The translations under genes were made by a program, and so were the position numbers. From Bacteroidota bacterium (GTDB lineage: Bacteria; Bacteroidota; Ignavibacteria; UBA10030; UBA6906): a DNA stretch of 38,820 bases. How positions within the stretch are numbered: position 1 is the first letter of the stretch; each line of letters starts with the position of its first letter. This document shows, in pieces, positions 9,638 through 17,758 of this stretch. The DNA is taken from assembly GCA_017860635.1 (NCBI GenBank), contig JAGDMK010000039.1:1-38820 (forward strand). Reading direction: 5' to 3'. Below the pieces are notes generated by a model. The model ran no database searches. It worked only from the letters and a program-made list of their open reading frames with translations, and had not been told where the DNA came from.

Positions 9638-11666
9638 CTCTGTGCGCCCGTTCGTCCGGTGGCACGCGTTGCTGAAGCGTGTGTCCGTGCTGACGGTGTT
9701 GGTCGTGATGTCCGGCATCTGCGGATGGGGAAATGGGCAGACTGGCTTCAGCAAGCAGACCCTGTCCGATCGCAAATCTTCCAGCCCGTTCTCCACACCA
9801 GCAGACAGTGGCATTGATGTGTTGCACTACGATCTTGCCATCACGCTTGGCATGACAGACGGATTTCTCGGGGGGAGGATGACGATGCAGGTACGGATCC
9901 CGCCGGCTGCGGGAGGGGGAACAGACCGGATACCTGTTCATTCCGCACAGCTCGACATCGATTCGGCGTTTGTGAACGGCACACGGTGCACGGTTGAGAG
10001 AGATTCTGTACATGAGAAGGTGGCCATCGTCCATCCGGCGGGGCGCCTCTTCATGCCCGGCGAGAGTCTGACAGTGCGGATTGACTATCGGCGCTTGCCC
10101 GGCGTCAGCCGTCCCGGATCCCGGTGGGGGTACTACTTCTTTCTTGACACGCTGGGGATTCCGTCCAACCTCGGCTATACCATGTCAGAGCCTTCAGACG
10201 CACGGTACTGGATGCCGTGCCACGACGAGCCCTGGGACAAGGCCACGGCGGAGCTGAGGATTACGGTCCCCTCAGGATACGTCGCTGCCTCAAACGGGAA
10301 GCTTGTGTCCGTCACGCCTGGCCCTGCTGGGAACGTGACGTGGCACTGGCACGAATCCCATCCAATTGCGCCGTATCTGATGAGTGTCACGGCGTCCCGT
10401 TTCACCGTAGCGACGCTCCCCTTTGTCCGTGCCCCCGGTGACACGATCCCGCTCCAGTACTACGTCTGGCCACCTGATTCACTGGAAACCGCACAGTACC
10501 TCCCGACTGTCCGGTCCATGGTCGAAGCATTGTCCTCACTATTGGGTCCGTACCCGTTCGACAAATACGGCATGACGGCAGTTGTCCCGTTCGGGTACGG
10601 CGGCATGGAGCACCAGACAATAACAACATTGAACCGATATCTGAAAACGGATGAGCAGGTGGTGGTGCATGAGCTGGCCCATCAGTGGTGGGGAGACCTC
10701 GTGACGTGTGCGACCTGGCCGGATATCTGGCTCAATGAAAGCTTCGCCTCCTACAGCGAGGCGCTGTGGGCAGAGCACAAAGGAGGGAGGCCCGCACTCA
10801 AATCGTACATGGAGGAGGCACATCTGCACTTTATGTACAGCTCGTGGGAGGGGGCGGTGTACGATCCGGTGACTCAGGGATTCAATCTCTTCGACGATGT
10901 CGTCTACGGCAAAGGTTCGTGGGTGCTCCACACACTCCGGGGTGTCGTGGGAGACTCGCTGTTTTTCCGCATACTCCGGGAATACCGGGCGAAGCATAGC
11001 GGGGGGAATGCCACAACGGCGGACTTCCAGGCAGCCGTCGATTCGGTCACGGGTGTTGCCATGGACTGGTTCTTCCAGCAGTGGATCTATGGGAAGGGCT
11101 GGCCGATCTATGGTGTCAGGCAGCTGTGGACAGGAGACAGCCTCATCGTGACGCTCACGCAGGAGCAATCACTGGACTGGTCCCTCTTTACGATGCCGCT
11201 GACGCTGAAGATACACGGTCCGGGTCGTGATACCACGGTGGCTGTGCAGAACAGCAGCCAGAGCCAGTCCTACACGTTCGCTCCCTCGTTTGTTCCCGAC
11301 AGCGTCACGCTCGATCCCGACGGATGGGTCTTGAAGCAGATCGACCGGACTGTTACCGCCGTCCTCAAAACCGCCTCTCCGGGATCGTTTGTTCTGGAAC
11401 AGAACTATCCCAACCCGTTCAATGCATCCACAACGATTCGCTATACGGTTCCCGCAGGCACGGAAAGTTCTCACACCGGAGTGGATGTGACGCTCGTGGT
11501 GTTTGATCTTCTCGGCAGGGAGGTATACCGTGCCGTTGCCGGCAGGCAGCCGCCGGGTGTGTCGTCTTTTGAGTTCGAAGCGAGAGCACTGTCCAGCGGT
11601 GTCTATTACTACCGGCTGGACATCGGGACGTGGCGCGGGACCAGGGCCATGGTCCTACTGAGATGA
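9618..11666 (+). CDS. secreted M1-family metallopeptidase with type IX secretion C-terminal tail
   Basis: Zinc aminopeptidase of the M1 (gluzincin) family. The 682-residue product has the zinc site HELAHQWW at residues 351-358 and the third ligand Glu374 in WLNESFASYSEALW, the exact H-E-x-x-H-x18-E spacing. The exopeptidase motif is GGMEH instead of the usual GAMEN. A hydrophobic signal (LLKRVSVLTVLVVMSG) follows a short N-terminal stretch; a GTG at 9642, just after the EamA stop, is an alternative start. After about residue 587 comes LEQNYPNPFNASTTIRY and ends with YYRLDIGTWRGTRAMVLLR, a Por_Secre_tail/type A sorting domain. It is therefore probably exported across the outer membrane by type IX secretion and either released or surface bound. 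Confidence 0.93.
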   Translation: MPDFLVDSVRPFVRWHALLKRVSVLTVLVVMSGICGWGNGQTGFSKQTLSDRKSSSPFSTPADSGIDVLHYDLAITLGMTDGFLGGRMTMQVRIPPAAGGGTDRIPVHSAQLDIDSAFVNGTRCTVERDSVHEKVAIVHPAGRLFMPGESLTVRIDYRRLPGVSRPGSRWGYYFFLDTLGIPSNLGYTMSEPSDARYWMPCHDEPWDKATAELRITVPSGYVAASNGKLVSVTPGPAGNVTWHWHESHPIAPYLMSVTASRFTVATLPFVRAPGDTIPLQYYVWPPDSLETAQYLPTVRSMVEALSSLLGPYPFDKYGMTAVVPFGYGGMEHQTITTLNRYLKTDEQVVVHELAHQWWGDLVTCATWPDIWLNESFASYSEALWAEHKGGRPALKSYMEEAHLHFMYSSWEGAVYDPVTQGFNLFDDVVYGKGSWVLHTLRGVVGDSLFFRILREYRAKHSGGNATTADFQAAVDSVTGVAMDWFFQQWIYGKGWPIYGVRQLWTGDSLIVTLTQEQSLDWSLFTMPLTLKIHGPGRDTTVAVQNSSQSQSYTFAPSFVPDSVTLDPDGWVLKQIDRTVTAVLKTASPGSFVLEQNYPNPFNASTTIRYTVPAGTESSHTGVDVTLVVFDLLGREVYRAVAGRQPPGVSSFEFEARALSSGVYYYRLDIGTWRGTRAMVLLR

Positions 11667-11676
11667 CGTTGGGAGC

Positions 11677-11929
11677 ACAGCACGCGTGTCCGCGCAGCAC
11701 ACGTGTCCGTGCAGCAGACGTGTCCGCGCAGCACGCGTGTCCGTGCAGCAGACGTGTCCGCGCAGCACACGTGTCCGTGCAGCAGACGTGTCCGCGCAGC
11801 ACACGTGTCCGCGCAGCAGACGTGCCCGCGCAGCACACGTGTCTGGACAGCACGCGTGTCCGCACAGCACGCGTGTCCGTGCAGCAGACGTGCCCGCGCA
11901 GGACACCTGCCCGGGCAGCGCGCCAGGGG
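11677..11929. repeat. tandem array of about 15 copies of a 17-bp unit
   Basis: From 11677 each 17 bases repeat the unit GCAGCA[C/G][A/G]CGTGTCCG[C/T]. The second to ninth copies largely alternate between a CACACGTGT-type and a CAGACGTGT-type core, giving a 34-bp higher-order period. The last two copies (from 11898) are decayed. The array starts 10 bases after the M1 peptidase stop and ends 50 bases before uvrC. There are no stop codons in several frames on both strands, so long spurious reading frames cross it; 17 is not a multiple of three and no start or ribosome site supports them. Units follow each other without spacers, so this is not a CRISPR array. Confidence 0.93.
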
Positions 11930-11979
11930 AGTAACACCGGTTCGTTGATTGTCCATGATATTGTAACGACTGCTGGCTT

Positions 11980-13857
11980 ATGACTACACCCACACTGACG
12001 ATCCGCATCGCGGCCGAAGACATCTCTCTTCAGGAGAAACTCGAGTCGTTGCCCGCAGGCCCGGGTGTCTATCAGCACAAAGATGCGCAGGGGAAGGTGC
12101 TGTATGTGGGGAAGGCCAAGAGTCTTCGCAGCCGCGTGAGAAGCTACTTCCAGAAATCCCGTTCTCTTGATCCACGGATCGAGCAGATGCTCTCCAAAGC
12201 CACAGACCTGGAGATCATCGTCACAGATTCGGAAGTCGAGGCGCTGATCCTCGAAGCGAATCTGATCAAAAAGCTCAAGCCCCGGTACAACGTCAATCTG
12301 AAGGACGACAAGAGCTATCCGTACATTGTTGTCACGAACGAACCGTTCCCTCGAGTCTTCGTCACAAGGCAGATCCGGCGCGACGGCTCCCGGTACTTCG
12401 GTCCCTACACCGACGTCAAGAATGTCCGTGCTGCACTGAAAGCTGTCCGTGATCTTTTCATGATCCGGAGCTGCAACTTCGTGCTGGATGCGGACACCAT
12501 TGCCCGGCGGAAAGTGAAGCTCTGCCTGGACTACCATATCAAGAAGTGCGAAGGTCCGTGCGAAGGATTGGTGACAGAAGAGCGGTACAACGCGATGATC
12601 GAACAGGTGGTCACCCTGCTGAAGGGGAAGACCGAGGCGCTGATTGCCGCGCTGCGCAGGGACATGGAAGCATACGCGGACCAGCGGAAGTTTGAAGAAG
12701 CCGCCCTCGTGCGTGATCGCATCAAGGGCCTGCAGGCGTATGCAGAGAGACAGAAGGCCGTAGATCTGGATGCATCAGACCGGGATATCATCGCGTTTGC
12801 GGCGGAAGGGGACGATGCGTGCGGGGCGATATTCAAGGTCCGTGACGGGAAACTCATCGGGAGACACCACTACTACATGAGCGGTGTGGAGGACAAACCA
12901 TCTGCAGAAATCCTCGAGACGCTGGTCCAGCAGCAGTACCTGGAATCCGATGATGTGCCCCAGGAGATACTCCTGCCTTCCGAAGCCGAGGACACAGAGG
13001 CATTACAGGAGTGGTTGTCGCGCCGCCGCGGCGCCTCAGTGTCGCTCCGCGTTCCCGTCGAAGGGGAAGAAGCGAAGCTGGTCGCGCTGACACGGAACAA
13101 CGCGCGTTTTCTCCTGGACGAGTTAAAGATCCAGCGGATGAAGAGGGCAGAGAGCCTGCCTCACCGCGTCACCGCACTCCAGCAGGACCTCCGCCTGCCG
13201 GCACCGCCGCGCCGGATCGAGTGTATAGACATCTCCAATACACAGGGGACCGATGCGGTAGCATCGCTGGTGGTGTTTGTGGACGGGAAGCCCCGGAAGA
13301 GCGAGTATCGCAAGTTCAGGATCCGTGCAGTGGCCGGGCCCGATGATTTCGCGAGCATGCGCGAGGTGGTCGAGAGGCGATTTACGCGCATTCTCCGTGA
13401 ACAGACGACCCCGCCGGATCTGCTCATGGTGGACGGCGGGAAAGGACAGCTCTCAAGTGCGGTTGAGGTCCTGACGCGGCTGGGCCTGTCATCCCAGCCG
13501 GTAATCGGTCTCGCAAAACGCCTTGAAGAAGTGTTTCTGCCGGGGGTGAGTGAGCCGGTACTTATCGCCAAGGCCTCGGGTGGACTCCGTCTGCTTCAGC
13601 AGATCCGGGATGAGGCGCACCGCTTTGCCATCACATACCACCGATCCCTTCGCGAGAAGCGGACGCTGCAGACAGAGCTGGACCTGATTGCGGGGATCGG
13701 GAAAAAGCGGGCAAAGGAGCTCCTGGAGGCCTTCGGCTCGGTCCAGGGAGTGAAGTTCGCTTCACCTGAACAGCTCGCGGAAGTCGTTGGCCAGAAGACC
13801 TCTGAGAGGATCCGGGAGTACTTTACCATGGATCAGGATGATGAAACACGTGGCTAA
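11980..13857 (+). CDS. uvrC: excinuclease ABC subunit C
   Basis: Dual-incision nuclease of nucleotide excision repair. The 625-residue protein has, in order, the GIY-YIG domain (GPGVYQHKDAQGKVLYVGKA, residues about 27-46), a UVR helical hairpin that binds UvrB (YADQRKFEEAALVRDRIKGL, about 227-246), the RNase H-like nuclease domain that makes the 5' cut (IECIDISNTQGTDAVAS and LLMVDGGKGQLSSA) and the tandem helix-hairpin-helix (IAGIGKKRAKELLEAFGSV). Length is usual for the family. It starts 50 bp after the 17-bp repeat array, so its promoter must lie within or just after the array; no -35/-10 pair that I trust is seen there. Confidence 0.97.
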   Translation: MTTPTLTIRIAAEDISLQEKLESLPAGPGVYQHKDAQGKVLYVGKAKSLRSRVRSYFQKSRSLDPRIEQMLSKATDLEIIVTDSEVEALILEANLIKKLKPRYNVNLKDDKSYPYIVVTNEPFPRVFVTRQIRRDGSRYFGPYTDVKNVRAALKAVRDLFMIRSCNFVLDADTIARRKVKLCLDYHIKKCEGPCEGLVTEERYNAMIEQVVTLLKGKTEALIAALRRDMEAYADQRKFEEAALVRDRIKGLQAYAERQKAVDLDASDRDIIAFAAEGDDACGAIFKVRDGKLIGRHHYYMSGVEDKPSAEILETLVQQQYLESDDVPQEILLPSEAEDTEALQEWLSRRRGASVSLRVPVEGEEAKLVALTRNNARFLLDELKIQRMKRAESLPHRVTALQQDLRLPAPPRRIECIDISNTQGTDAVASLVVFVDGKPRKSEYRKFRIRAVAGPDDFASMREVVERRFTRILREQTTPPDLLMVDGGKGQLSSAVEVLTRLGLSSQPVIGLAKRLEEVFLPGVSEPVLIAKASGGLRLLQQIRDEAHRFAITYHRSLREKRTLQTELDLIAGIGKKRAKELLEAFGSVQGVKFASPEQLAEVVGQKTSERIREYFTMDQDDETRG

Positions 13858-14013
13858 TATTGGTCTTTCGCGCGCGATACCCCCTCCTCCCGCCACTTCC
13901 TGACCTGATTTTGCCAGTATTTCGTGATGGTACACAACTTGCAGCGTTGGTTGACGCGGGAGGGGACTGACCCGATCAGGCTGCTTCCGCGGAGAGCAGA
14001 GAAAGGATGCAGG

Positions 14014-14715
14014 ATGGTACTTTCCCGAGCGCGCACACCGGGGATCTGGATGACCGAGCAGCAGTTTCTGAATGTGCTGGATGATCTGCACGTTGTGAGG
14101 GTACGGCGGCCCGAGGGCGGGAAAATCACGCTGACCGTCGCAGGCGAAACAGGGGAGGAGACGCTCACTGTTTCTGATCTGAAGTCGAAAACCGCGGCCA
14201 CGCTGGCCGAGCTGGAAGATCTGAAAAGGGAGATTGAGGAGAATCAGTTTGCCTCTCCGCTGGAGAGCGAGATTACCACACGGGATCAGCAAAGGATGCG
14301 TGTGCGCTATGCAAAACGGGATGAGCAGCTGACCAGCGAAGAAGGTGCAGAGAAGCTGCGCCTGCTCAGGGAAGTTGATGCCGGCATCTCGCGTTACCGG
14401 CGGATCATCGGCGGAATGAACTACCTGCAGATTCACTACAGAGAGCTGCAGCCCACGCTGACCCGCCGGGACATGCCCCTGGGCGCGTTGCTTGGTGTCC
14501 GGGAAGAGGGGCGGCAGGTGTGGACGAAGGGGATCAAGTCGGCTGCAAACTACTGCATCAAGGAGGCGGCCAAGCCCGCCAACGTCGGCCGGTCCGCGAT
14601 GGAAATCTGCCGGGAGTTCCTCCAGCACTACGTGCTTCAGGGTGAAGAAGAGTACTCTGCTGAACAACTCCATCGCAACATCCAACAGATTCTTCGGCTT
14701 GACCGTACAGACTGA
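14014..14715 (+). CDS. unrecognised protein with central coiled coil
   Basis: I do not recognise this 233-residue protein. The start is chosen at ATG 14014 because GAAAGGA lies about 7 bases upstream; a GTG/ATG pair at 13924-13927 would add 30 residues rich in Arg, and ATG 14050 would remove 12. It is soluble and charged: a small beta-like N-terminal part (LDDLHVVRVRRPEGGKITLT), then a Glu/Lys/Leu-rich coiled coil at about residues 55-125, then a more globular C-terminal part (LGVREEGRQVWTKGIKSAAN). There is no signal peptide, membrane helix or metal-binding motif. It lies 156 bp after uvrC and 23 bp before the small DUF4177-like gene, so it may share transcription with either. Confidence 0.7.
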   Translation: MVLSRARTPGIWMTEQQFLNVLDDLHVVRVRRPEGGKITLTVAGETGEETLTVSDLKSKTAATLAELEDLKREIEENQFASPLESEITTRDQQRMRVRYAKRDEQLTSEEGAEKLRLLREVDAGISRYRRIIGGMNYLQIHYRELQPTLTRRDMPLGALLGVREEGRQVWTKGIKSAANYCIKEAAKPANVGRSAMEICREFLQHYVLQGEEEYSAEQLHRNIQQILRLDRTD

Positions 14716-14738
14716 CATCTGAATTCATGGAGAATCCT

Positions 14739-14984
14739 ATGAAGCGTGTACGAATGGCATTGCTCATTGTCCTCAGCGTCGTTGCCGCATTTGTGCTTGT
14801 TCGGGCGGCGGACGCCCAGCAGGATAAACGTCCCAAGCAGCAGCACGTCGTCTGGGAGTACCGCGATGCGGCGAACCTCAACATTGCGCAGCTGAACACC
14901 ATCGGTGCCGAGGGATGGGAGCTTGCGGTGGTGACGCCGTATGGCAAGGACTACTACTACATCTTCAAGCGTCCGAAACTATAG
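14739..14984 (+). CDS. small exported DUF4177-like protein
   Basis: Short exported protein of unknown function, 81 residues from the ATG at 14739. This start has GGAG 6 bases upstream; the ATG at 14727 has none. The N-terminus is a clean signal peptide (MKRVRMALLIVLSVVAAF, ending RAADAQ). The mature part, about 55 residues, has the DUF4177 pattern: WEYRDAANLNIAQLNTIGAE with GWELAVVTPYGKDYYYIFKR, i.e. an aromatic strand, 'N.lga.GWEl' and a final 'yyifKR' strand. DUF4177 proteins are usually cytoplasmic or membrane tethered; the role is unknown. It ends 48 bases before the tRNA-Val promoter. Confidence 0.75.
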   Translation: MKRVRMALLIVLSVVAAFVLVRAADAQQDKRPKQQHVVWEYRDAANLNIAQLNTIGAEGWELAVVTPYGKDYYYIFKRPKL

Positions 14985-15031
14985 TGCCGGTAATTCGTCG
15001 CCTCACGGAAAAATCGAGCCGAACAGTCCGC

Positions 15032-15060
15032 TTGCATGAACGGGGCCAAATGCGTATATT
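15032..15060 (+). promoter_or_regulatory. predicted tRNA-Val / pyr operon promoter (TTGCAT-N17-TATATT)
   Basis: TTGCAT at 15032-15037 and TATATT at 15055-15060 are 17 bases apart. Transcription would start near 15067, a few bases before the mature tRNA 5' end at 15074. I see no other comparable promoter between the tRNA and the pyrR leader hairpin, so this promoter may also serve pyrRBC. Confidence 0.7.
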
Positions 15061-15073
15061 GGGACCAATCGAT

Positions 15074-15147
15074 GGGCGATTAGCTCAGTTGGTCAGAGCG
15101 CACGGTTCACATCCGTGAGGTCATAGGTTCAAGTCCTATATCGCCCA
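15074..15147 (+). tRNA. tRNA-Val (anticodon CAC)
   Basis: A complete 74-nt cloverleaf: acceptor stem GGGCGAT/ATCGCCC, D arm GCTC/GAGC, anticodon stem CACGG/CCGTG around loop TTCACAT (anticodon CAC, reading GUG), variable region AGGTC, T arm ATAGG/CCTAT with loop TTCAAGT, discriminator A. The next bases are CCC rather than CCA, so the 3' CCA must be added by nucleotidyltransferase. Confidence 0.95.
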
Positions 15148-15148
15148 C

Positions 15149-15184
15149 CCCTTTAAATCCTGCCCGAGGAGAGGCAGGGAAGGG
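15149..15184 (+). promoter_or_regulatory. candidate PyrR-binding stem-loop in the pyr leader
   Basis: A two-part hairpin starts one base after the tRNA: outer stem CCCTT (15149-15153) with AAGGG (15180-15184), an internal loop TTAAAT on the 5' side, inner stem CCTGCC (15159-15164) with GGCAGG (15173-15178), and a purine-rich end loop CGAGGAGA. PyrR binding RNAs in Bacillus have this layout (lower stem, internal bulge, upper stem) and a core with GAGAGG; here GAGAGGC is present at 15171-15175 and adjacent. A following stem GGGAA-GGGC-TTCCC could compete with the outer stem. The match is by eye and PyrR is encoded directly downstream, but binding is inferred. Confidence 0.55.
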
Positions 15185-15219
15185 CTTCCCCAATGTGCTT
15201 CCTGACCGACGACTTCGAC

Positions 15220-15260
15220 AACCTCCGTGTGCAACGGCCATGCGGAGGTTTTTCCTTTTT
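15220..15260 (+). terminator. intrinsic terminator / pyr attenuator between tRNA-Val and pyrR
   Basis: An 8-bp stem AACCTCCG (15220-15227) with CGGAGGTT (15243-15250) and a 15-base loop is followed by TTTCCTTTTT. This is a good rho-independent terminator. Because it sits after the candidate PyrR hairpin and 43 bases before the pyrR ATG, it could be the regulated terminator of an attenuation system; alternatively it simply ends the tRNA transcript. Only 4-5 base pairs of antiterminator complementarity (GGAG/GAGG of the upstream loop with CTCC/CCTC) were found. Confidence 0.75.
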
Positions 15261-15302
15261 CTCCCCCCGGTGTCTTCTCTCTCCTCATATAGGAACACAC
15301 GC

Positions 15303-15848
15303 ATGAGACGATTAAAAGCGCAGATCATTGATCAGGACGGTTTCGACCGTACCACGATCCGGCTTGCCCATGAGATCCTGGAAAAAAACAGAGGTGCAGG
15401 CAACATCGTCATTGTGGGCATACGCACGCGCGGGGAGTTCATCGCGCGCCGCATCGCCCGGATCATCGAGGAGGTGGAACACACGACGCTGCAGATCGGG
15501 TCGCTGGACATCACGCTCTACCGTGACGATCTGCTGGGCAAGCTCGAACAGCCGCAGCTCAAGGGGACAGACATCCTGTTCGACATCTCCGGGAAGGACG
15601 TCATCCTGATCGATGATGTGTTGTTCACCGGACGGACCATCCGTGCCGCGCTGGATGAACTGATCGACCTTGGTCGTCCGCGGACGATCCAGCTGGCGGT
15701 GTTAATTGACCGTGGGCACCGGCAACTTCCGATCCGTGCCGATTATGTGGGAAAGAACATTCCCACCGCCGCACAGGAATCCATCCGCGTTCATGTCAAG
15801 GAAGTTGACGGGGAAGACGCAGTGCTCTTGATGCATCCAGAAGAATAA
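15303..15848 (+). CDS. pyrR: bifunctional pyr operon regulator / uracil phosphoribosyltransferase PyrR
   Basis: UMP/UTP-responsive RNA-binding regulator of pyrimidine genes with a side activity as uracil phosphoribosyltransferase. The 181-residue product (start ATG 15303, with AGGA at 15291-15294) has the PRPP-binding loop VILIDDVLFTGRTIRAAL, the IVGIRTRGEFIARRIA loop and the basic IDRGHRQLPIRADYVGK stretch that forms the RNA-binding face in PyrR but not in plain UPRTs. It heads pyrR-pyrB-pyrC, with gaps of 27 and 29 bp. A leader with a PyrR-type hairpin and a terminator lies directly upstream, so self-regulation is likely. A longer in-frame start at 15195 would run across the terminator and is rejected. 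Confidence 0.95.
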   Translation: MRRLKAQIIDQDGFDRTTIRLAHEILEKNRGAGNIVIVGIRTRGEFIARRIARIIEEVEHTTLQIGSLDITLYRDDLLGKLEQPQLKGTDILFDISGKDVILIDDVLFTGRTIRAALDELIDLGRPRTIQLAVLIDRGHRQLPIRADYVGKNIPTAAQESIRVHVKEVDGEDAVLLMHPEE

Positions 15849-15875
15849 GATACTGACCACTCAGGAAGAACACCT

Positions 15876-16796
15876 ATGCCGTTGCAGAGCAGACACCTCC
15901 TTGGACTTGACGGGATGCGGCGTGAGGATATTCAGCTCATCCTTGATACCGCAGTGAGTTTCCGTGAGGTCCTGGATCGACCGATCAAAAAAGTTCCTCC
16001 CCTGACGGGGAAGACCGTAGCCAACATGTTTTTCGAGAATTCCACGCGGACCCGGTTGTCGTTCGAACTCGCCGAGCGCAGGCTGTCGGCTGACGTGCTG
16101 GGGTTTGCCGCCACGGGCAGCAGCGTGAGCAAGGGAGAGACGCTGAAGGACACCGCCCGGAATATCGAAGCCATGAAAGTGGACATGGTTGTCATGCGGC
16201 ATTCCGCCGCGGGCGCGCCCCACTACCTCTCCCGCGTCATCGAGGCAAATGTGATCAATGCGGGCGACGGTTCTCATGAGCACCCGACGCAGGCCCTTCT
16301 CGACATGTACACGATCCGGGAGAAACTCGGGCGCCTGCAGGACCTCCATGTGTGCATCCTGGGAGATATCTCACACAGCCGTGTCGCCCGTTCAAACATC
16401 TTCGGCCTGAAAACCATGGGAGCGCGGGTCACGGTGTGCGGACCGGCCACCATGATACCGCGCGAGATAACACGGCTGGGCGTGGAAGTCTGTCATCACA
16501 TCGACGACGTGCTCCCATCGGTGGATGTCCTGAATGTGCTGCGAATCCAGCTCGAACGCGATGCGGGCCGGCTGTTCCCGTCGCTCCGCGAGTACCACAA
16601 TTTCTATGGCATCACGCGCAAGCGGCTGGAAAAAGCCGGACGGACGATCACCATCATGCATCCGGGACCCATCAACAGGGACGTGGAAATCTCGGCGGAT
16701 GTGGCGGACAGCGAGCACTCGGTGATTCTGCAGCAGGTGCTCAACGGCGTCGCCATCCGCATGGCTGTGCTCTATCTGCTTTCTTCACGAACGTAA
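15876..16796 (+). CDS. pyrB: aspartate carbamoyltransferase catalytic subunit
   Basis: Transfers carbamoyl from carbamoyl phosphate to aspartate, the committed step of UMP synthesis. The 306-residue length is standard. The carbamoyl-phosphate loop is FFENSTRTRLSFELAERRL (Ser56-Thr-Arg-Thr-Arg60), and the mobile loop SSVSKGETLKDTARN, HPTQALLDMYTIRE and the aspartate-site MHPGPINRDVEI are all present. No regulatory pyrI gene is nearby, consistent with unregulated trimers and control through PyrR. It is second in pyrRBC. Confidence 0.97.
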   Translation: MPLQSRHLLGLDGMRREDIQLILDTAVSFREVLDRPIKKVPPLTGKTVANMFFENSTRTRLSFELAERRLSADVLGFAATGSSVSKGETLKDTARNIEAMKVDMVVMRHSAAGAPHYLSRVIEANVINAGDGSHEHPTQALLDMYTIREKLGRLQDLHVCILGDISHSRVARSNIFGLKTMGARVTVCGPATMIPREITRLGVEVCHHIDDVLPSVDVLNVLRIQLERDAGRLFPSLREYHNFYGITRKRLEKAGRTITIMHPGPINRDVEISADVADSEHSVILQQVLNGVAIRMAVLYLLSSRT

Positions 16797-16825
16797 CCGA
16801 CCATCGATCCTATGAGGTGTTGATC

Positions 16826-17758
16826 ATGCAACTCCTTTTGAAGAACGGCCGCCTCGTTGACCCCCTGACCGGGCGTGATGAAGCGCTTGATCTGCTGATC
16901 ACGGACGGCCGCATTGACCGCATTGGACACAGCCTCACGTCTGCCAGCGCCCAGGTCATCGAGCTCCGGGGGAAAGTGATTGCGCCCGGGTTCATCGACA
17001 TGCACGTCCATCTCCGGGAACCGGGCTTCGAATACAAAGAAACCATCGCGAGCGGCTGTGCCGCGGCTGCAGCCGGAGGCTTCACGGCCGTCTGCTGTAT
17101 GCCCAATACAAACCCTCCTATCGATGATGAATCGGTGATACGGTTCATCCAGGCCAGGGCGAAGGTTGCCCTGGGCGGGCTCGTGGATGTCTATCCCGTT
17201 GCCGCGGTCACCATGGCACGCAAGGGAGAACACCTTGCACCCCTTGCAGAGCTCGCCACTGCGGGCGCCGTGGCATTCTCTGATGATGGTGATCCGGTCG
17301 CCGACACCGAACTCATGCGGCGGGCGCTGGAATACAGCGCGATGTTCGGGAAACCCGTCATCCAGCATGCACAGGATCCCGCACTGAGCAAAGGGGGTGT
17401 GGCCAATGAGGGGTTTGTGGCAACGTCCCTTGGCCTACCGGTGATCCCCCGGCTCGCCGAGGAGATCATGGTGGCGCGCGACATCCGCCTTGCTGCTTAC
17501 ACGGGCGGATTGTATCACGTCGCGCACGTCAGCACGGCCGAAACGCTTGCCACAATCCGCAAGGGAAAGGCAGACGGTGTGCACGTTACATGCGAAGTGA
17601 CGCCGCATCACTTTGTCCTCACGGACGAATCCCTGCGCTCGTTCGACACGAACTTCAAGATGAATCCCCCGCTCCGGACACAGGACGATGTGGAGGCAAT
17701 GAAGGGATGGAACGATCGATGCCATTGCGACCGATCATGCGCCCCACTCGTTCGATGA
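16826..17758 (+). pseudogene. pyrC: dihydroorotase, 5' part of a frameshifted gene
   Basis: Class I dihydroorotase that closes carbamoyl aspartate to dihydroorotate. The start at ATG 16826 has GAGGTG 6 bases upstream. The zinc site FIDMHVHLREPGFEYKE (His60, His62) and FTAVCCMPNTNPPIDD are intact, as are NPPLRTQDDVEAMK. After this point (17703-17707, AAGGGAT) the frame is lost and the product ends in unrelated residues at 17758. Removing one G from the GGG run restores K-D-G-T-I-D-A-I-A-T-D-H-A-P-H, the normal continuation, and gives 419 residues, the expected length. As read, the product lacks the catalytic Asp (position 303 after repair) and should be inactive. The gene is usually essential without uridine, so an assembly error is a serious alternative. 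Confidence 0.9.

Noticed and set aside
11419-12537. Long minus-strand frame (372 codons) with a Cys/His-rich 17-residue repeat
   Set aside because: It is produced by the 17-bp array, which lacks stops in several frames on both strands, and it overlaps the M1 and uvrC genes. There is no ribosome site and the repeat is not selected at the protein level.
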